Assembly: GCA_003326205.1 (NCBI GenBank)
Contig: LWTK01000046.1
Span: forward strand, 62,001 to 126,000
DNA from: Nostoc sp. ATCC 43529
Lineage (GTDB): Bacteria > Cyanobacteriota > Cyanobacteriia > Cyanobacteriales > Nostocaceae
Length of the DNA: 64,000 nucleotides
Direction: 5' to 3'
Shown here: one piece after another, positions 60,583-64,000 of the stretch
Position numbering within the stretch: the first letter of the stretch is position 1
How the letters are laid out: every line of letters starts with the position of its first letter
Notes under the pieces: model-generated
Database searches by the model: none
What the model saw: the letters and a program-made list of their open reading frames with translations, nothing else
What the model was told of the DNA's origin: nothing
Made by a program: the position numbers and the translations under genes

Positions 60583-60786
60583 TTAATCATCTGGAAATTG
60601 CCAAGATGAAATACTTTCTACATTTTTGCTACTGCATTTGACACACGTAACATCAAATGTCGAATCTATCCATTCATAACCGCAAGTACGACAATGGCAG
60701 TAAATATTATTACGATTTGCATCTTTTATACCTTGATGCCATTGCTGTAGTTGGTTAGGATTTAAAAACTGAAAATTCTCAGACAT
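60583..60786 (-). CDS. Small zinc-ribbon protein
   Basis: 67 residues from the ATG at 60786; an in-frame TTG 12 bases earlier is the alternative. The pairs CRTCG and CVKCSS, with nearby His and Cys, form a zinc ribbon (CHCRTCGYEW, then TCVKCSSKNVESI). The function is unknown. Confidence 0.7.
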   Translation of the reverse strand: MSENFQFLNPNQLQQWHQGIKDANRNNIYCHCRTCGYEWIDSTFDVTCVKCSSKNVESISSWQFPDD

Positions 60787-60837
60787 AATCGCAATCAATC
60801 CTTTATAGACACGGCGATTTATCGCGCCTTTGTAATT

Positions 60838-61377
60838 TTACAATTCAAGAATAAAACTGTCTCGTAAATGAAAATCAGCCTCTGCACCTCGATGGGTTAA
60901 CGCCCAGTAAGTAACGCCATTATCTTTGCATTTAATAACAGTGGTAATGGCAACTTGAATTATCTGTTCTGGCGAAATGATTTTATCCAAATCAATGTTT
61001 AAAGTAAGTACTAATTGATCGGTATATTTTCTAACATCAAACGAAGGTATTGTCAAGGCTGTTTCTTCCCTCATTCCTTGACGGTAGCCATCAAAACGAT
61101 AGACATTCCAGTCTCCGGTGGGGGAAAGGTTGAATTCCCAATATTGTTGAGAATTTTTGATCCCAAGGAAAAACTCAAAGCAAGTATCTTCCCACAGTTG
61201 ATGCTTGCGCGATGGTATATTTGATGGTGGAGCAACCAGAATTTCTTTTAAATCACCTGTAACGGTATAACCGATGCTAAGTTGATTAATATTTCGGCTG
61301 ATATCACCTGTAATTTCCAAATTAGCTAGGGATTCGGTAGAAGTAAATGGTTGCAAAGAAAATGTCTGGCTATTCAT
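60838..61377 (-). CDS. DOMON-like domain protein
   Basis: 179 residues, beta-rich, with HQLWEDTCFEFFLGI, QYWEFNLSPTGDWNVYRFDG and YWALTHRGAEADFHLRDSF, typical of the DOMON-like type 1 domain that binds sugars or heme in other proteins. No signal peptide. Its start overlaps the end of the upstream kinase gene by four bases, so the two proteins are probably made together. Confidence 0.82.
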   Translation of the reverse strand: MNSQTFSLQPFTSTESLANLEITGDISRNINQLSIGYTVTGDLKEILVAPPSNIPSRKHQLWEDTCFEFFLGIKNSQQYWEFNLSPTGDWNVYRFDGYRQGMREETALTIPSFDVRKYTDQLVLTLNIDLDKIISPEQIIQVAITTVIKCKDNGVTYWALTHRGAEADFHLRDSFILEL

Positions 61378-62492
61378 TTAATATCTTTGATAATTTTGCG
61401 AATCTGCGTTTCCTGAGATTCGATACTTTCGGTGAGTTTAAACTGGACGATCGCCCTTGCTAAATTATGTTCTGGATGCTTGACTTTGAAATAGACATTT
61501 CCTGCTAAATAATCGGCAAAAAATCTTAATCCTAATTCAAAAGTAATCAGACGAATTGCATCGTAGATATAAGCGTAGTCATTTTCTGTAAGAAAAGCCT
61601 TAGCTACACCAAGATAACCTGCTAAAATTCCCTGACACAAATCAGTATCGAAATAAACACTGTCCCAATTTTCGGTTTCTTCTCCAACTGGATTGCAACC
61701 AGATCGCAAACAATCGCCAATATCGTAATGTACTAAACCGGGTTTTACGGTGTCGAGGTCGATGACGCTGACGGCTTGCTGGGTAGCTGTGTCGAACATC
61801 ACATTATTGATTTTTGGATCGCCGTGCATCAAACGCAGTGGTAAAATGCCTTGGGTTTTGGCATTTTCTAGGATGTGTGCAAAGCTTTGGCGATCGCTAA
61901 CAAATTGCAAGCAATAATTAACTTCAGGAGTTTTACGCGCTTTGGTTGTCGCCAAAGCTTCATTATATTGCTGGAGGTAAAGCGGTGTAATATGAAATCC
62001 TTGTAGGGTATCAGCGAGTTTTTCTGGCGGTAAATCGCTAATCAAATTGTGGAACATACCCAAGGCATAACCGATTTCTTGTGCATGTGAGCGATCGTGC
62101 ATGGTATCAAAGGATTGTGAATCTTCAATAAAGCTAATCGCCCGCCAAAAGGAACCGTCAGCATCTCGCCAGTGGTCTTGTTCGTTTTTAGTCAGTAGTA
62201 CTTGCGGTACTTCCCAGCGACGATTTAAAGGAGTAGATTGTAATCTTTTGCGAACATGCTCAGTGAAGATACACATGTTCTGCATAATCAATTTTGGCTG
62301 GCGAAATACTTGTGTATTAATACGCTGTAAGACAAAATGCTGTTGTTGTGAGGAATCTAGAGTTACTAAAAACGTGTCATTTATGTTACCACTACCAAAT
62401 GATTTTGTGGCTGTAACCTTCCCTAGTCCGGCGAATTGATTGGCGATCGCAACTAGATTTTCCGTACCTTGTCTATTAAGTTCTTTTATCAT
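61374..62492 (-). CDS. Aminoglycoside phosphotransferase (APH)-family kinase
   Basis: 372 residues. The kinase-like motifs are FGSGNINDTFLV, the catalytic HGDPKINNVMFD and VIDLDTVKPGLVHYDIGDCL. These resemble N-acetylhexosamine 1-kinase and other small-molecule kinases more than antibiotic-resistance enzymes. It should phosphorylate a sugar or similar metabolite. It lies just upstream of the DOMON-like gene with a four-base overlap; a sugar-related pathway is a reasonable guess. Confidence 0.83.
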   Translation of the reverse strand: MIKELNRQGTENLVAIANQFAGLGKVTATKSFGSGNINDTFLVTLDSSQQQHFVLQRINTQVFRQPKLIMQNMCIFTEHVRKRLQSTPLNRRWEVPQVLLTKNEQDHWRDADGSFWRAISFIEDSQSFDTMHDRSHAQEIGYALGMFHNLISDLPPEKLADTLQGFHITPLYLQQYNEALATTKARKTPEVNYCLQFVSDRQSFAHILENAKTQGILPLRLMHGDPKINNVMFDTATQQAVSVIDLDTVKPGLVHYDIGDCLRSGCNPVGEETENWDSVYFDTDLCQGILAGYLGVAKAFLTENDYAYIYDAIRLITFELGLRFFADYLAGNVYFKVKHPEHNLARAIVQFKLTESIESQETQIRKIIKDIK

Positions 62493-62574
62493 ATTTGTGT
62501 TTGTTTGTCCTGACTACTCCTCACCTACATTGCACAAAGGCAATAGGGGATATCGTAGCGCAAGTATCAAGATA

Positions 62575-62617
62575 ATTTGTAATTCGTAATTCGTAATTCG
62601 TAATTTGTAATTTTTCA
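62575..62617. repeat. Heptamer repeats TAATTCG
   Basis: About six TAATTCG/TAATTTG units in the 190-base gap between the Tudor-like and kinase genes. Confidence 0.8.
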
Positions 62618-62648
62618 ACGATCAATTTTGAAAACTACTGTATATTAA

Positions 62649-62669
62649 TACGGGGCATGGCGCCCCGTA
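62649..62669 (-). terminator. Hairpin after the Tudor-like gene
   Basis: TACGGGGC and GCCCCGTA pair around a five-base centre, 13 bases beyond the stop codon of the leftward gene. There is no clear T-run, so its role as a terminator is uncertain. Confidence 0.5.
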
Positions 62670-62681
62670 ATCATTCACTAG

Positions 62682-63986
62682 TTAGCGAATCTCATCGCTA
62701 TCAACCCACTCATCATAAGATGAGTCATAACCGATGTAACGAAGGAAGTATTGATGACCTTGGATTTGTTGAATCGTAGCAGAATACCAAGCTTCTTGGT
62801 CATCATCCCAACATTTTACCTTTTGACCAACTGCATATCCATTGTCATCAGCAGAGCGAAGATCGCGAGTACGAATGTCATCTTCACCTACCCATTCATC
62901 ATAAGATGAACCATAACCAAGGTAATGAATATAGAATTGGTCACCTTGGATCTTTTCAATTGTTCCTTGATACCAATCTTCTTCATCACCATCCCAAATT
63001 TCTACTGTTTTACTGACTGTATATTGAGTATTATCTGACTTTGCAGCAGATGAAACATCTTGAATCGGCTTTTGCGCCTCTTGTTTAATTTCCTCTTTGA
63101 CTAAAGTATATGCTTGCAAAATCACACTACGAGCAACAGTTTGAATTCCCGTATGTTCGTAGTAGTTTGTAGTTTGGTCTAGGAATGCTGCTACAAAATC
63201 TAAATTATCATCAGCAATTTGAATAAAATTACCCAAATGACTAGAAATTGATTGCGGTGTGATGCCTGTTTTTGATACTAAGCTATTCATCCACCCTTGT
63301 ACAGAGTTGAAACTCTGATTAATAAAACCAAGTTTATCGGTGGGATTATTCCCTGGTAAAGAGTTATTGACAGCTAAGAACACAGGATTTTGAGCTACTG
63401 CGCTAGTATCAGCACCACTAATAACTGATTGAATTTTCGCTAAGAAATCTGGGCCTAAAGGCAAAATTCCATCTATACAAACTAAAGCAATCATCCGCAT
63501 TAGAGATGCGTTTTGATAGTTGTTAGCTAAAGAATTGGCAAACTGTTGGGGATTAGGTTGAGGAATACCATTCAGTTTGCAGAAAGCAATAATTTCCACC
63601 GCAATTTTCAGTGCTAAATCAATCGATTGAGTTACATCTGCTTTGGGAGTAAGGTTGCTTAAAAAAGAAAGAAAACCAATTTTCTCACCAACTTTATTAG
63701 CTAAAGCCGCCGTCGCCATAGCTGTATCTGCTTTATCAATTATTTGATAAACTTTGATTGCAGACTGGTAGCCATTTTGAGGATCGTAATATAAAGCAAC
63801 AGCGCGATCGCGGATTTTTTGGATTACCTTAGCATCGCTTTCTCCCGTGATGGCGCGGATGTTATTGTCAAACCCCACCAAATTGTTCCATTCACCTGGT
63901 GCTACATAATCAAGAGCTTTTAAAACTTTGACAGTGATATTGTCAGCTGGTAATTCGTCAACCAACTGAATAATAGATTTATCCAT
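62682..63986 (-). CDS. Protein with two C-terminal Tudor/agenet-like repeats
   Basis: 434 residues. Residues 1-300 are helical and lack known motifs (MDKSIIQLVDELPADN, then ALDYVAPGEWNNLVGFDNNI). Residues ~325-434 hold two copies of a ~50-residue beta-barrel unit: VEIWDGDEEDWYQGTIEKIQ with YLGYGSSYDEWVG, and VKCWDDDQEAWYSATIQQIQ with YIGYDSSYDEWVD. The pattern (W-D...W-Y...I..I...Y.....YDEWV) is that of Tudor-knot/agenet or MBT-like domains of the eukaryotic Royal family, which bind methylated or nucleic acid ligands. The bacterial role is unknown. No signal peptide. Confidence 0.78.
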   Translation of the reverse strand: MDKSIIQLVDELPADNITVKVLKALDYVAPGEWNNLVGFDNNIRAITGESDAKVIQKIRDRAVALYYDPQNGYQSAIKVYQIIDKADTAMATAALANKVGEKIGFLSFLSNLTPKADVTQSIDLALKIAVEIIAFCKLNGIPQPNPQQFANSLANNYQNASLMRMIALVCIDGILPLGPDFLAKIQSVISGADTSAVAQNPVFLAVNNSLPGNNPTDKLGFINQSFNSVQGWMNSLVSKTGITPQSISSHLGNFIQIADDNLDFVAAFLDQTTNYYEHTGIQTVARSVILQAYTLVKEEIKQEAQKPIQDVSSAAKSDNTQYTVSKTVEIWDGDEEDWYQGTIEKIQGDQFYIHYLGYGSSYDEWVGEDDIRTRDLRSADDNGYAVGQKVKCWDDDQEAWYSATIQQIQGHQYFLRYIGYDSSYDEWVDSDEIR

Positions 63987-64000
63987 CAGCCGATCCTCAA

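Noticed and set aside
1..64000. tRNA or rRNA genes
   Set aside because: No tRNA cloverleaf or rRNA-like stretch was recognised by eye; a covariance search would be needed to exclude one.

Overview
The window is a stretch of cyanobacterial chromosome, most likely from a filamentous, heterocyst-type lineage (Nostocales, Nostoc/Calothrix-like). The evidence is the set of photosynthesis genes (psaI, psbEFLJ, ycf48, rubA, ndhC-ndhK-ndhJ, ndhH, crtR), the many GCGATCGC (HIP1) octamers, and abundant 7-bp tandem repeats and small palindromic elements between genes. No rRNA or tRNA gene and no CRISPR array was recognised.

Layout. 1-10 kb: the tip of a GAF-domain sensor, a 1039-residue repeat membrane protein, a multi-unit stress-type protein, a BON lipoprotein, a TnpB transposon and a CAAD/CURT1-type thylakoid protein. 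10-20.7 kb: an AraC regulator, ndhH, a metallophosphatase, a 21-bp tandem repeat array, a lipid kinase, then a carotenoid/lipid group (a fused carotenoid oxygenase, a fatty acid hydroxylase-type protein and crtR). 21-31 kb: an LprI-like protein, a second TnpB transposon beside a Uma2 remnant, hemC, glgA, secreted proteins, a GST and an aldo/keto reductase. 31-43 kb: phoX with a candidate PHO box, a PEP-CTERM protein, a broken subtilase/RTX gene, argG, DedA, a STAS protein, rpsF, an FAH-family enzyme and Tic20. 43-52 kb: a large repeat protein, psaI, and the divergent rubA-ycf48-psbEFLJ and ndhCKJ units, which supply Photosystem II assembly and the NDH-1 complex. 52-54.6 kb: a formylglycine-generating-enzyme-fold (C-type-lectin-like) protein and hicAB. 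54.8-64 kb: small hypothetical genes, a DUF1499 protein, a second aldo/keto reductase, a thermonuclease, an HD hydrolase, a DOMON/kinase pair and a protein with two Tudor-like repeats.

The most notable find is a diversity-generating retroelement (DGR) signature at 53.1-53.6 kb. The last 129 nt of the FGE-fold gene (53121-53249) are repeated without gaps in the downstream intergenic region (53442-53570). The copies differ at 12 positions, and 10 of these are adenines in the downstream copy, which is rich in AAC/AAT codons. This is the template repeat/variable repeat relation of a DGR. No reverse transcriptase gene was found in the window, so the enzyme would have to act in trans or be lost.

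Other points of interest are two unrelated TnpB elements with visible right-end RNA structures, several small inverted-repeat element families in which a palindrome sits inside separate terminal repeats, a three-domain carotenoid oxygenase fusion, and a subtilase gene whose catalytic core has been deleted and joined out of frame to RTX repeats.
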